This document shows, in pieces, positions 26,694-36,628 of a stretch of 64,000 nucleotides of DNA; the first letter of the stretch is position 1; every line of letters starts with the position of its first letter. Under the pieces are notes generated by a model, which did no database searches, was not told where the DNA came from, and was given only the letters and a program-made list of their open reading frames with translations. This stretch comes from Mobilitalea sibirica (GTDB taxonomy: Bacteria > Bacillota > Clostridia > Lachnospirales > Lachnospiraceae). The stretch spans positions 1-64,000 of the forward strand of contig NZ_JAEAGR010000010.1 in assembly GCF_015999265.1 (NCBI RefSeq). The letters are read 5' to 3'. The position numbers and the translations under genes are program-made.

Positions 26694-26717
26694 TCTTTAT
26701 CCCTCCTGTTATTAATA

Positions 26718-27293
26718 TTAAATCGGTTCAAATCCAAAATAATTTAAGATACCGATATATATTGCATAAGCAATCAGCCATTGATTATCTCTAAGAATAG
26801 CGGCATCATGTTCATTCGTAAGATATCCCATTTCTATCAGTAAGGAAGGCATATTAGTTCTGCGCAAAATATATAAGGATTGATTTATACGGATACCATT
26901 ATTCTTTAAGGCTGTAAATTGGACAATAGCATCCATGATATGCTGTGCTAGCCAATGTGCTTGAGTATTGTATTGGTATATATAGATCTCAGCTCCATTA
27001 ATTGCAGGATTTACATTTGCATTAGCATGGATACTGATAAAATAATCAGCAGGCCATTCATTCGCCATTCTAACCCTTTCAGCCAGGCTGGTTGCATTTG
27101 TAGTTCCTAAAACCGTAGTAGGCGTAGGTCTTGATAACAAAACGGAAAATCTTCGGTCAGCTCCTAATAAATTGGCAAGATAGATTCCAACCTGATAAGT
27201 AATATCTTCTTCTATTAACCCAAGACCTCTGGCACCAGTATTGTGGTAACCAGTCGGATTGTGACCTTGATCTACAAAAATTTTAATAGCCAT
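26718..27293 (-). CDS. N-acetylmuramoyl-L-alanine amidase (Amidase_3)
   Basis: This 191-residue zinc amidase cuts the bond between muramic acid and the stem peptide. The metal ligands are visible: the His in VDQGHN (residue 11), a Glu in GLIEEDITYQV, and the His in FISIHANAN. The catalytic Glu lies in MPSLLIEMGYLTN. There is no signal peptide, so it may act in the mother cell, on the forespore, or after lysis. It has no wall-binding domain of its own, but the next gene supplies one. The ribosome site is weak (AGGAAGTATTTC before the ATG). It is the first gene of a two-gene leftward unit. Confidence 0.9.
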   Translation of the reverse strand: MAIKIFVDQGHNPTGYHNTGARGLGLIEEDITYQVGIYLANLLGADRRFSVLLSRPTPTTVLGTTNATSLAERVRMANEWPADYFISIHANANVNPAINGAEIYIYQYNTQAHWLAQHIMDAIVQFTALKNNGIRINQSLYILRRTNMPSLLIEMGYLTNEHDAAILRDNQWLIAYAIYIGILNYFGFEPI

Positions 27294-27842
27294 GAAATAC
27301 TTCCTATTCTATAAAACTGTTATTATATTGTATTCAAGTTCATGTTAAATGTTGTTATTAAGGCTAATATAATTCCTTCATAGATTGTTATAGTCATTAT
27401 TTCAAATGCACTAAGGCTACCCCATATGTTATTAGTGCCGTGTTAGGCGCATATTACCTTATAAAGTTAAAACGTATCAAATACATTTTCCAAGCTAAAT
27501 TGTTCTGCAAATTAAGCAATCTGAATACATGTTAGATTAATTAATTATATTAATGATAAGTAATAATGAGATTGATTTAATTCTATTTATATGGACTTGT
27601 GTCTACGCTATTGACGCAAGTCCACTTGAACTTGGGTTGATAACATATAATGCGTATGCATTATTTCTTCAATATGAATATTTTCAAGGTTGTATAAAAA
27701 GATATTCGAGACACGAGTAATGTACCTCATGAGACGATAGACGCATACGCTGAGACTATAGAACTGCTTTTTGTCTTGCGAGACAAGGGAACTACTGTTT
27801 TTAAGTTAGGTTGAGACTAGAGAACTGTTATCATTAGACTAA
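27294..27842. other. Non-coding region upstream of the amidase gene
   Basis: About 550 bases without a convincing gene. GGACTTG/CAAGTCC forms a hairpin near 27593-27625, and TTGTCT/AGACAA another near 27769-27785. A partial repeat of TGAGACTATAGAACTG occurs near 27749 and again near 27811. The purpose is not clear. Confidence 0.45.
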
Positions 27843-28079
27843 TCACTTATTATTCTTTATATACTTCCTTCCGTTTAATTGAAAGGTATCATGGCTTTTG
27901 ATTTGCTCGATGGCAACTTTTAAGTTCCGAGCGTCTCTGTGCCTATGATATTGATTATAGCTGTTGTGCTTATGATATACTTTGAAATTTCTAAAGGTTG
28001 GGTATTCCGCAACATGAATACCCCAGAAGTGCATTGTATTCTTTGACTGCAAATAGACGGCAAAGCATCCCATCTGCAT
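27843..28079 (-). CDS. Hypothetical small protein, possibly a remnant
   Basis: This 78-residue frame begins MQMGCFAVYLQSKNTMHFWG and ends NLKVAIEQIKSHDTFQLNGRKYIKN. The basic, tyrosine- and histidine-rich C-terminal part (FRNFKVYHKHNSYNQYHRHRDARNL) reads like a real protein, but no ribosome site precedes the ATG and I do not recognise it. The open frame extends upstream into the subtilase gene. It may be the remainder of a decayed gene. Confidence 0.3.
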   Translation of the reverse strand: MQMGCFAVYLQSKNTMHFWGIHVAEYPTFRNFKVYHKHNSYNQYHRHRDARNLKVAIEQIKSHDTFQLNGRKYIKNNK

Positions 28080-28137
28080 TACATTAAAATAATGGAAGTC
28101 AATAGTTTTTATGAAGAAAAGGAGTATTTTCGCTTTA

Positions 28138-29871
28138 TTACATATAGCGGAAGGTATTATCCAGACACAGAGCCCCATATCCCAGAGTCCTGTTAGGATA
28201 GATTCTCTCAATCCGCAAAGGTCTGGCTCCATTAATCAGATATGCCCTGAGCTTCTCACCGTACAAATAAGGATCATTTCCCCGCACAATGCCCCATTCC
28301 ATTAATAAAGCTGCACTGCCGGTGACAAACGGAGTCGCCATAGAAGTTCCCGAACGAATCGTATAGCCTCCTCCCGGGGAAGCAGAATTGATATTTACTC
28401 CTGGTGCCACAAGATCCGGCTTAACCCGGTTATTTCTGGTATAGCCCCTTCCCGAAAATGGTGCATAGCTGTCCGTATAGGCGTTGTAAGCTCCTACGGT
28501 GATGGCTCTTTCAGCGGTAGAGGGTATCGTCAGGGTGGTATATTCCGAGGAAAGCAGAAAGCGAGTAGCGGGGTTTTTTACACTTCCTGACGGAAGCCAG
28601 ATATCATAATTGCCTTCCACGATCCGATTTGGTACCAGTTCAATACGCCAAATACCGGAATTAATATAACGGTTTGTCGGAATCAACTCAACATAGATCT
28701 CCTGTTGGGGATTATAGGGTGTGGGATCCCCATAGTAGAGAAATATTTCTGTCTGAGCCACCGTAAACTGCTGCGTACCTAAAATCCTTGGGATTGGTCC
28801 GACACGGGTTCCGTTCGGGGCAGTTATAATAATATCAAAATGATCATAATAATTTTTCCATATTTGAAAATTCAGTGCAAACTCATACTCGCTGACGGCA
28901 ATTTCAATCACCTCGTTTCTTCCCATTTGTAGAACTCCCTGGGTGTGATTTCCGGTAGCACCTTCATTTCCCGTTCCTATAATTATGTTATTTTTCCAGA
29001 TATTCGCCGCATCATTGATAAAAGTCTCCAGCAATGACAGTCCCGTATGGGAGCCGTAATTATTACCAAAGCTGATGTTAATCGCAACGGGGGTTCCTTC
29101 AATAACTGCCGTTCGAATCGCAAAATCAATTCCCTGCATCAGCTGAGTCGTTCTTGGAAAGGAATCACCAATGGATGTTCCAAGCTTTACCACAATCAGC
29201 TCACTTTGGGAAGCAACTCCGCGATACCGCCCGTTGCTTGCCCTTCCGTTGCCGGCAGCAATACCGGCCACATGAGTGCCATGGCCTGACAAATCCGTGC
29301 TTGGAACCAGCTCCAATCTCTCGGGCATGGGTGTATTCAAAGCTTCATTAATTTGCTCTCTGGTATAAAGAGTTCCAATGTCAAACCCTTCCGGCGGTGC
29401 TCCCGGTATGGTCTGATCCCATAATGCCAATATCCTCGTGGTTCCGTCTTCATTCCGGAAATCCGGGTGGGAATAATCAATTCCCGAATCAATAACAGCT
29501 ACCAGTACGCCCTCACCAAACAGATTGTAAATACCTGTCTGAAGCGGGTTAATACAAGAAGCAGTCCTTCCTTCGTTTACTTCATAAAAAAGTCTCTTTG
29601 GTTTTTCGACAAACTCAACTTCTTCATAATCCGTAAGCCGGTCAATCAAATATTCCGGTATCGTCAGGATTGCATACCCTCTCACCAGTTCAACAGCAGA
29701 TATATCCAGTTCCTCCCGGATCCGGTCAAGGCTTCCGCTGTATTTTACAATCAATTCCCATGTGTTCGTATTCGGAGAATATCCTACGTTCAGATTTAAT
29801 GTTTTCGCTCTATCCGCTTCGGGAATATCAAGTGCAAGGTTTAACTCATTTTCCAGTTTACCATTCGGCAT
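28138..29871 (-). CDS. Subtilisin-like serine protease of the Csp type (S8 family)
   Basis: This is a 577-residue protease. Residues about 1-95 are a prodomain of Csp type (LIVKYSGSLDRIREELDISAVELVRGYAILTIP), with no signal peptide. The catalytic triad is Asp128 in VAVIDSGIDYSHPDF, His197 in LSGHGTHVAGIAAG and Ser510 in SGTSMATP. A jelly-roll-like insert (about 330-440) lies before the last catalytic segment, as in CspB. Csp proteases activate the cortex-lytic enzyme SleC during germination of clostridial spores. Lachnospiraceae often carry several such genes, so the substrate is not certain. Its G+C is visibly higher than that of the genes before 28 kb. Confidence 0.9.
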   Translation of the reverse strand: MPNGKLENELNLALDIPEADRAKTLNLNVGYSPNTNTWELIVKYSGSLDRIREELDISAVELVRGYAILTIPEYLIDRLTDYEEVEFVEKPKRLFYEVNEGRTASCINPLQTGIYNLFGEGVLVAVIDSGIDYSHPDFRNEDGTTRILALWDQTIPGAPPEGFDIGTLYTREQINEALNTPMPERLELVPSTDLSGHGTHVAGIAAGNGRASNGRYRGVASQSELIVVKLGTSIGDSFPRTTQLMQGIDFAIRTAVIEGTPVAINISFGNNYGSHTGLSLLETFINDAANIWKNNIIIGTGNEGATGNHTQGVLQMGRNEVIEIAVSEYEFALNFQIWKNYYDHFDIIITAPNGTRVGPIPRILGTQQFTVAQTEIFLYYGDPTPYNPQQEIYVELIPTNRYINSGIWRIELVPNRIVEGNYDIWLPSGSVKNPATRFLLSSEYTTLTIPSTAERAITVGAYNAYTDSYAPFSGRGYTRNNRVKPDLVAPGVNINSASPGGGYTIRSGTSMATPFVTGSAALLMEWGIVRGNDPYLYGEKLRAYLINGARPLRIERIYPNRTLGYGALCLDNTFRYM

Positions 29872-29968
29872 GGCTTAACTCCCAGGCTATCTTTGTTAGT
29901 TCATTATATGCAGACATGGAACTGAAAATTGCAGTCTTGCGAAAGGTACTTACCACTCCTACGCTTTC

Positions 29969-30460
29969 TTATAACAGATGATAATACAGCACAATGTCTT
30001 CATAATTACCGTCCTTTAACATAAAACCCCCGGGTACCACACCCAGCTTCACAAATCCCAGCTTTTCATACAAATGATGCGCACTGAGATTTGATTTAAC
30101 TACCGCATTAAACTGAAGAATTCGAAATCCCAGCTCATGTCCCTTATTAAGACAATGTCTGACTAACTGCTCACCGACATGCAATCCCCGTGCAGAGGAT
30201 TTCACTGCATAGCAGGCATTGCTGATATGGCCGCAGCGGCCTATATTATTAGGGTGAAGGATGTATAAGCCGACGATTTCCGTCCCCCATTGTGCAACAG
30301 CGGAAAAACTCTGGCAGGCAAAAAACTCTTTTGCCTCCTCCAGGGTCAGCGGTTCCATCTGCGGAAAAGCTATCCCGTCCTCCACTACCTCATTCCATAT
30401 TTCCATCATAGATATCAGATCGTTTTCATTGTATTCCCTTATCGTTAAATTCATAATCAA
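29969..30460 (-). CDS. GNAT family N-acetyltransferase
   Basis: This is a 163-residue acetyltransferase with the complete GNAT fold. The early strand is LTIREYNENDLISMMEIWNEVV, the central region is IVGLYILHPNNIGRCGHISNACYAVKSSARGLHVGEQLVRHCL with the CoA loop ARGLHVGEQL, and the C-terminus is NLSAHHLYEKLGFVKLGVVPGGFML. The substrate is unknown; it resembles phosphinothricin- or ribosomal-type N-acetyltransferases. It lies 29 bases beyond the end of the RACo-like gene on the same strand. Confidence 0.85.
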   Translation of the reverse strand: MIMNLTIREYNENDLISMMEIWNEVVEDGIAFPQMEPLTLEEAKEFFACQSFSAVAQWGTEIVGLYILHPNNIGRCGHISNACYAVKSSARGLHVGEQLVRHCLNKGHELGFRILQFNAVVKSNLSAHHLYEKLGFVKLGVVPGGFMLKDGNYEDIVLYYHLL

Positions 30461-30489
30461 ATCACACCTTTACTTTCGTATCTTATTTT

Positions 30490-32053
30490 TCAAAAAGAAG
30501 GTTCCTCTGCTTTTTCTTCGAAAAACATATGCTTTATATATAGATCATTAAAATCTGTCTCATTGGATAAGCTGATTTCGCCGGATACGCCAAGTATATG
30601 ATCCACTCTGGCAGAAGCGCTTTCCCCTGCCAGATACTTTACAGCTCCTCCTAACGCGCTGTTTCCAACAGCTTTGATTTTACCGGAAAGTTCTTTGGGC
30701 AGCAAACCCACACCAAAGGCCTTCTCCAAATTCATTTGATAGCCGAAGCCCCCCGCCAGATATACGGTATCGATCTCATCAAAAGTAATCCCATGACAGC
30801 GGACCAGCGTCTCTATTCCGGCACGGATTGCCGCTTTTGCCATTTGAAATTCCCGCATATCCTTTTGGGTAAACAGGATTTCTCTGCCCTGGGGATCGGC
30901 AGCAACCGGATACCCCTGTTCAAAATATTCCTCACAGAGCAGCCCCGTGGCATCGGATAGTTTTGACTGAAGCAGTTCAAAAACCAGTGCTACCACTCCG
31001 GTCCCGCAGATACCGATGGGCGGCTGATCTGCGATGGTCTGAAGCCGGTTCCCCTCCTTATTAATTTCAATATCACAGATGGCACCTGCAATGCTTCCGA
31101 CACCGCAGGAAATATTACCACCCTCAAAAGCAGGTCCGGCTGCAGCGGAGGAAACTAAAATCCGGTCTTTATTGCCCACGGCCATCTCACCATTCGTGCC
31201 TAGATCAACTAACTTTCGCCTGATCAAAATCACAGGCCAGCAGACCGGCTACAATATCCCCTCCTACATATGCTGAGATGCCGGGAAGGATGGTTACCGG
31301 AATACTCAGGTAATCACTTCCCATGACTTCTTCATAAGGAAGCGTCAGCGTACTGATATTGACCGGCGTAAAAGGATAACTGCCCAGCCCCTGACAGGAA
31401 TATCCCAGCAACAAATGGCCCATGGTGGTATTCCCGGCAATTACGATCCTTTTCAATCTGTTTTTCGGAATCTCGGCCTCATGAAGGATACGCCGGATCA
31501 GCTCCAGAAGATCATCCTGAATACTTATTCTCAGAAGCTCCCGCTTTCCGTCATTGGACGCCTTTATTCTTGATACAACATCCGTTCCATAAGCTCTTTG
31601 CCGATTGATTGCAGAGTCTGTCAACCGGATTTTTTTACTTTCAAGACCAACCAGACTGGTGGCAATGGTGGTGGTACCGATGTCAACTGCGACTGCATAA
31701 TCCTCATCCGCCTTACCGTAACCGATGCTTTCCTGCCGGTGCTCCGTGATAATTTTAAAATCCGTCTCCCTGCCCGAAACCAGCCGGATGATGCAATCCT
31801 TTTTGGGATAGGCTTTACAGGCCAGCCGGTATCCCTGCTCCAGCTCTTGCTCCGTTAGTTTATTCCGATCAAACGAGGTTATTTCAAGCTCTCCCTCCAG
31901 AAGCTGAAGCTTACACTTTCCGCAGGTTCCTCTGCCCGCGCAGTCTGCACTGAGATAAATGCCTTGTCCAATCATCGCATCCAACAAACTCGTCTCTTCG
32001 GTATAATTAATCAGAATCGGTTCTCCTCTTCCCGTGATAGTAATCCGGCTCAT
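30490..32053 (-). pseudogene. RACo-type corrinoid activation protein (2Fe-2S + ASKHA), frameshifted
   Basis: Two overlapping frames (31205-32053 and 30490-31233) together make one protein of about 515 residues. The first carries a plant-type ferredoxin domain with Cys38, Cys44, Cys47 and Cys79, then VAVDIGTTTIATSLVGL. The second continues with VDLGTNGEMAVGN, GSIAGAICDIEIN, GICGTGVVALVFELL and VYLAGGFGYQMNLEKAFGVGLLP, the ASKHA/DUF4445 core. Such proteins reduce the cobalt of corrinoid methyltransferases using ATP. Deleting one G near 31211 (after GCGAAA) would restore AKLVDLGTNGEM. The frame is therefore broken by a single extra base, by true mutation or sequencing error. No methyltransferase gene is next to it. 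Confidence 0.85.
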
Positions 32054-32317
32054 CCGTTTCCTCCTGTCACTCAGTCATGTATTTATCCTGGTAAAACTCT
32101 TAATTCCTGTTGCTATCATACTTCAATTGTCTTCCTGTTTCAATAGTTATTCCTTTACTACTTTTGTCGTAGCTTTAATCACTCTTGTTATCCATCTAAT
32201 AAGGATGAACAACAAAAAATGATTCTACAACATGTTAAATATTGACAAGCCGATTCCCCAGTGATACCATGAAAGCATAATAGCTTACAGAATTTTACGA
32301 ATAGGTGGATTAAGTAC
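32054..32317. other. Intergenic region between the RACo-like gene and the broken regulator gene
   Basis: About 260 bases without a gene. It contains the upstream regions of two divergent genes: a Shine-Dalgarno GGAGGA before the leftward gene and GGTGG before the rightward one. TTGACA at 32243-32248 is a possible -35 box for the regulator gene. Confidence 0.4.
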
Positions 32318-32717
32318 ATGGCAGACCGTTTTTTGACGGACGAAGAGTGCGCTTCGTTCGGAGAGTACGTTAAAGCACGCAGGGAAGTGCGCGGAAAGTC
32401 CATTCGTGGGCTTGCTCAGGAACTGTTCCTGACACCAGCATATCTGAGTGACATTGAGAAAGGAAACCGATATGCGCTGGAAAAATATCTTGACAGGATG
32501 GCTGAGGTACTGTGTATCAACGGGGGATGACCTCTACACTTTTTATGATTTGGCGGGTAAAAGTAGGAATAATCATTACCCGGATCTGGCAGAGTATATC
32601 GGGAAGACGGAGATTGTACAGGAAGCTTTAAGACGTGCCCGTGACCTCAACATCTCCATTTCACAGTGGCAGAACTTCATTGACGAAATTAGTGGTACGA
32701 AGAAAATACAGGAGTAG
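32318..32717 (+). pseudogene. XRE-family transcriptional regulator, frameshifted
   Basis: Frame one (32318-32530) encodes FGEYVKARREVRGKSIRGLAQELFLTPAYLSDIEKGNRYALEKYLDRMAEVLCIN, a Cro/CI-type helix-turn-helix. The continuation lies in another frame to 32717: GDDLYTFYDLAGKSRNNHYPDLAEYIGKTEIVQEALRRARDLNISISQWQNFIDEI. The switch is at a run of five G (32521-32525); four G would restore one 132-residue protein. It is a typical repressor partner of the adjoining gene, which is also damaged. A homopolymer sequencing error cannot be excluded. Confidence 0.75.
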
Positions 32718-33550
32718 GCTATGATGAGGCAATCAGTGTGTTTACCTATGTTGATGGTCATTATGTCAGACCGCACTGTTTTAATAGTGGATATATTCGG
32801 AAAGACCAGACATTTTCCATCAGTATAAAGGATACATTAGTTGAAAGTACGCTCAAATCAGAATTTAAGAAGGAACTGGAAAGAGGAAATTTTTTGCCTG
32901 TAGACTCACATTTTTGCTTTAAACACCCTAATTACATACCCATAGAGAAGAAGGTCAGACTGTTTTAACAGATTATGCCTGATTCCATAGGGATGAATGT
33001 TGCCAAGTCTTCAATTTGAAGATTCAATCTCTGGACAAATATGGAGAGGGGTTTTGCAGGATGTGTTCTATTTAGGAATGCTGCTTCAAATATAGTTTTT
33101 GAAGCCCATTACTCATCTGACATTAAGGATAAGCCAAACCAAGCAAATATGATAAAGCAATATAATACAGAGTTACTGAATGTGGCTAGAATGCTACCAG
33201 TGACGTTTTCAGGGACACTGAATGCTTTAATCGATTGGTCTGGGATGACTGAGGAGGAACTGGCAGGTGCAGCAAGCATTAGTGAGAAAACGATTCAAAG
33301 ATTAAGAAATGCAGAGCCAGACAATGTTACAATAGAAACAGTGGTACAGCTGTCGATTGGTATGCAGTTACCACCTGTATTAAGTACTTGTTTGTTAAAG
33401 GCATCGGGTAAATCTTTTATGATGACAGAGCAACACATCATGTATCAATTCCTGTTGAATACCTGTTACACAAAATCTATTCATGAGTGTAATGATATGC
33501 TGGAAGCACAGAATTTAAAGCAACTTGGACGGCAGAATAGAATAACATAA
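32705..33550 (+). pseudogene. Decayed regulator-associated gene with C-terminal HTH
   Basis: Pieces of one protein are spread over three frames. They are YDEAISVFTYVDGHYVRPHCFNSGYI..LPVDSHFCFKHPNYI (to about 32950), then LTDYA, a stop, then FHRDECCQVFNLKIQSLDKYGEGF. From about 33050 comes CVLFRNAASNIVFEAHYSSDIKD, followed by a C-terminal domain with a helix-turn-helix (MTEEELAGAASISEKTIQRLRNAE). At least two frameshifts and one stop break it. The piece from 33041 to 33550 is open for 169 codons but its ATG has no proper ribosome site and is unlikely to be a true start. Function is unknown; it was probably the partner of the XRE gene upstream. Confidence 0.65.
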
Positions 33551-33619
33551 TAAAATTTATTGTTGTGGTCGAACATGCCATGTCTGTCTGTATTCGTTAT
33601 TCAAGAACAATAGCAATCA

Positions 33620-33667
33620 AAAAAAAAGAGTCATGAAAATAAGCTTGTTTTCATGGCTCTTTTTTTA
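33620..33667 (+). terminator. Rho-independent terminator
   Basis: AGAGTCATGAAAA (33627-33639) and TTTTCATGGCTCT (33648-33660) form a stem of about 12 bp with one mismatch, followed by a run of T to 33666. The A-run on the left makes it usable on both strands. Confidence 0.85.
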
Positions 33668-33741
33668 TTGCTGTGTCAGCAAAAATAGGACATCCCATGT
33701 CCGAGCAATTTTAGCTGGCACACTTTAAAATTAGAGCATAA

Positions 33742-33855
33742 ATAAAAATTCATATAGACCTGACAGAGCGCTGGGAAGGTGGATATGACCATATTGCTTT
33801 AGAAGTAGCTGCCATTATGACAGTTATGGAAAAGCAGATGGAAGTACCCCTATAA
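33742..33855 (+). other. Short gene remnant (37 codons)
   Basis: An open frame without a proper start reads IHIDLTERWEGGYDHIALEVAAIMTVMEKQMEVPL and ends at TAA 33853-33855. It looks like the tail of a genuine mobile-element gene, with upstream parts lost. No function can be assigned. Confidence 0.4.
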
Positions 33856-33960
33856 TTTCCTGCGCTCTTTTTCTAATGCCTGGTCTTGGGATACTTCTAT
33901 CCAAGGTCAAAAGGTATCTCCCTTACCTCAGTCTCTCTCGGTCGGAAAGAGAGACAATCT

Positions 33961-34587
33961 ATGGAAATCAGAGTAAATCAAGAGGAACAGGTATTAATCC
34001 CAATGATTATTGATAGGGATTCAATCGAAGAACATGGGATGATCGCGGGTGTTAAGAAATCTCAGATTAGAAAATGGAGAGTAGGGAACAGATTAGTGGA
34101 TGTGGTGTTAGTTCCAGGAACTAAGGCACAGTACGATGCTGTAATGAGTTCCTATTCAGCAGAGTTTAAAGCAGAGGATCGTGACAAACGCTGCGAGGTA
34201 AGCAATGGAAAAGGAAAACTGATTCGCTGCCCAGAAAGTAATAAATGCAGTCAGTGTCCATACGCCATTTCATTGGACAAGAAGAATTTCGGAACATTAA
34301 CCTTCAGTTGCCTGTCAGCAGAAAATGAAGATGGAGAAGAGTCAGATTTCGAAGCTGTAGCACCAACCACATATGGTGCAGCAGATATCTATTTGGGTAT
34401 GTTAAATGAACTCATTAATCGCGTAAATGAGATCGACCCTAACTACGGTAAGATACTTCAGTTATTATCTGATGGATTTAGCCATAGGGAAATTGCGGAT
34501 GAGATTGGAATGGGAAAGAGCACAGTCACAGATAAGGTGACGAAAATTAAAGCAATTGTAATTGATTTACTTGATAACATGATTTAA
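33961..34587 (+). CDS. Sigma-70 region 4/LuxR-like HTH phage regulator
   Basis: This protein of about 208 residues begins at ATG 33961. The N-terminal part is unfamiliar and holds a Cys pattern, LIRCPESNKCSQCPYAISL (C-x5-C-x2-C), that could bind a metal. The C-terminus has an HTH, ILQLLSDGFSHREIADEIGMGKSTVTDKVTKIK. An open frame extends upstream to 33886 but reads through a hairpin (GTCTCTCT/AGAGAGAC, 33929-33953) and is unlikely to be coding. It is convergent with the DNA polymerase gene. It marks the leftmost gene I attribute to the prophage. Confidence 0.7.
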   Translation: MEIRVNQEEQVLIPMIIDRDSIEEHGMIAGVKKSQIRKWRVGNRLVDVVLVPGTKAQYDAVMSSYSAEFKAEDRDKRCEVSNGKGKLIRCPESNKCSQCPYAISLDKKNFGTLTFSCLSAENEDGEESDFEAVAPTTYGAADIYLGMLNELINRVNEIDPNYGKILQLLSDGFSHREIADEIGMGKSTVTDKVTKIKAIVIDLLDNMI

Positions 34588-34636
34588 TTCAAATGGTAGC
34601 AGCACTATATGGAATCGGTGTTGCTACCATTCCGTT

Positions 34637-36628
34637 TTAATCTTTTCTATAAAACGCAGTCTCAAAGCCATCAGCTCTTAATAATAGACCTTTTATCCAT
34701 GGAGGAGTTCTTCCCATCTGTTCACAGATAAAATCCAAAGATTCTTCCACTGGACATTCGATAATTAATTCATCATGAATGTGGCCGCAAATGAATGATT
34801 GGGAGAGGGTTTGCATCGCATAGCTAAGGATATCTCTTGAAATAGCTTGAACGATATTCTCTACAAATTTAGCACCGTATGATTCTATTCGCCCCCACTT
34901 CTTTGTTGCCCCGATACCTTCGTAGGTTACGGCTTCTCCACCAAATCTGTTTATACCAATCTTAGGCTTTACATAAGTCAGCTTTCTTCCGGAAGGAAGT
35001 TTAATGAAGAGCATACCGCTTTGATAAATAAAATAGATGCCATGGGTTTCGGTAGTCGTTTTCTGCGTAACTGCTGTTTTGACAGCCGTATCAACGTCCC
35101 ACCAAAGCTGTACAATATTGGGGTTTGAAAATCTCCATGCATCAACCAGGGGTTGTAATTCCTCTTCAGTAATTCCCATATCTAAGGCTCCCATGGATTT
35201 AAGAGCACCACACGAACCGCCGTATCCAAGAGCAAGTTCCGCTATTTTACCTTTTTGGCGAAGGTGACTGTTTTGACCATGCTTTTCAACTGGAACACCA
35301 AACATTGCAGAAGCACTTGCACAATAAATATCTTCATTATTTGCAAATACTTTATTTCTCCACGACTCCTGTGCTAGATATGAGAGCACCCTTGCTTCAA
35401 TTGCACTAAAATCTGCCACAACAAGCTTATATCCAGGTCTGGGCACGAAAGCGGTGCGGATAAGCTCCGATAATACTTCGGGGACAGAATCATAAAGCAT
35501 TTGTAAAGCTTCAAAGTTACCGCTTTTAACAAGTTCACGGGCTGGCTCCAAATCCGGCATATGATTTTGTGGGAGGTTTTGTAATTGAATAATACGACCT
35601 GCCCATCGGCCACTACGATTTGCTCCGTAAAACTGGAACATTCCTCTTGCCCGCCTGTCAGTGCATACGGTATTTTGCATCGCCTGATATTTCTTAATAC
35701 TTGACTTGGCAAGCTGCTGACGGAGAATGAGAACATCAGCTAGTTCCTCTGGAGCATCCTTTAGCATTTCTGCTACAGCTTTTTTACCAAGGGTTTCAGT
35801 CTCCAGCCCATTGTCAGATAACCATTGTTTCATCTGTATTACTGAATTAGGATTATCCAGATTAGTTAACTTCTTCATTTCTTCTGATAGTTCTTCTTTG
35901 GAACGTTCATACATCATAATCGCCTGTTCTACGATATCCATATCAATAGCAATTCCTCTATCATTTATCTTTTGGTCTAAATGATATTCTTTCCAAACAA
36001 ACTCTGGAACAGGAAAATGGGCTAACTTCTTTTGAATAGACATTTCAACTTCAACATCCTTGCGGTTGTAGGAGATGAATGTATTCCATTTATCTTCGTC
36101 ATGCATAGGAAGATTTCTAGTCCGACCACCGTTTGATTTCGTAGGCTTGCATGGAACACAAAAATAGCGGATGAGGTCTTTTCCTTCTTTCATTTTCTGT
36201 TCTTCCAATCCAAGAACTGCTCCTACACCTTCAAGAGATAATGGTAATCCAAGATATGCCGACCATACCATCGAGCATCTCCACGAGGATGGATCCAGGT
36301 AATTATCGACCGTGTCTTCACTGGTACTGTAGCTACTGAAATATTCAGGATAATTTCTTCTAAGCCATTCAGACAAACAGATACGTTCAAAAGCAGCATT
36401 ATATGCCCACTTTATAACTTCTTTGTCTGATAGAGCAATGATTACCTCTGTAGGAATTTTCTCATTATTAGCTAGATCGATAACGACAACCTCACCACCA
36501 TTGATGGAGTAAGCAAAGAGAAGTATTTCAAAGTTGGGTGACTCTGCATATTTGTACATACCGCATTTCTTTAGATCCACATCAGAATATGTTTCGATAT
36601 CGCAACTCATATATTTTATTTCAGCCAT
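34637..36628 (-). CDS. Phage family A DNA polymerase
   Basis: This 663-residue replicative polymerase has an N-terminal 3'-5' exonuclease domain and a PolA-type polymerase domain. The exonuclease part begins YMSCDIETYSDVDL and includes AYNAAFERICLSEW and YNRKDVEVEMSI. Motif A is VVADFSAIEARVLSYLA, the O-helix is RQKGKIAELALGYGG, and motif C is HIHDELIIE. There is no 5'-3' exonuclease domain, as is usual in phages. Its start overlaps the HNH gene by 13 bases. It is the last gene of a leftward replication block and ends about 50 bases from the convergent regulator gene. Transcription runs opposite to the late genes. Confidence 0.95.
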   Translation of the reverse strand: MAEIKYMSCDIETYSDVDLKKCGMYKYAESPNFEILLFAYSINGGEVVVIDLANNEKIPTEVIIALSDKEVIKWAYNAAFERICLSEWLRRNYPEYFSSYSTSEDTVDNYLDPSSWRCSMVWSAYLGLPLSLEGVGAVLGLEEQKMKEGKDLIRYFCVPCKPTKSNGGRTRNLPMHDEDKWNTFISYNRKDVEVEMSIQKKLAHFPVPEFVWKEYHLDQKINDRGIAIDMDIVEQAIMMYERSKEELSEEMKKLTNLDNPNSVIQMKQWLSDNGLETETLGKKAVAEMLKDAPEELADVLILRQQLAKSSIKKYQAMQNTVCTDRRARGMFQFYGANRSGRWAGRIIQLQNLPQNHMPDLEPARELVKSGNFEALQMLYDSVPEVLSELIRTAFVPRPGYKLVVADFSAIEARVLSYLAQESWRNKVFANNEDIYCASASAMFGVPVEKHGQNSHLRQKGKIAELALGYGGSCGALKSMGALDMGITEEELQPLVDAWRFSNPNIVQLWWDVDTAVKTAVTQKTTTETHGIYFIYQSGMLFIKLPSGRKLTYVKPKIGINRFGGEAVTYEGIGATKKWGRIESYGAKFVENIVQAISRDILSYAMQTLSQSFICGHIHDELIIECPVEESLDFICEQMGRTPPWIKGLLLRADGFETAFYRKD

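Noticed and set aside
27843-28232. 129-codon frame as a full gene
   Set aside because: Its first 50 codons overlap the end of the subtilase gene in another frame; only the 78-codon 3' part could be real, and I keep it with low confidence.
33041-33550. 169-codon open frame as an intact HTH protein gene
   Set aside because: Its N-terminus lies in the middle of a domain that continues upstream in another frame, and there is no ribosome site.
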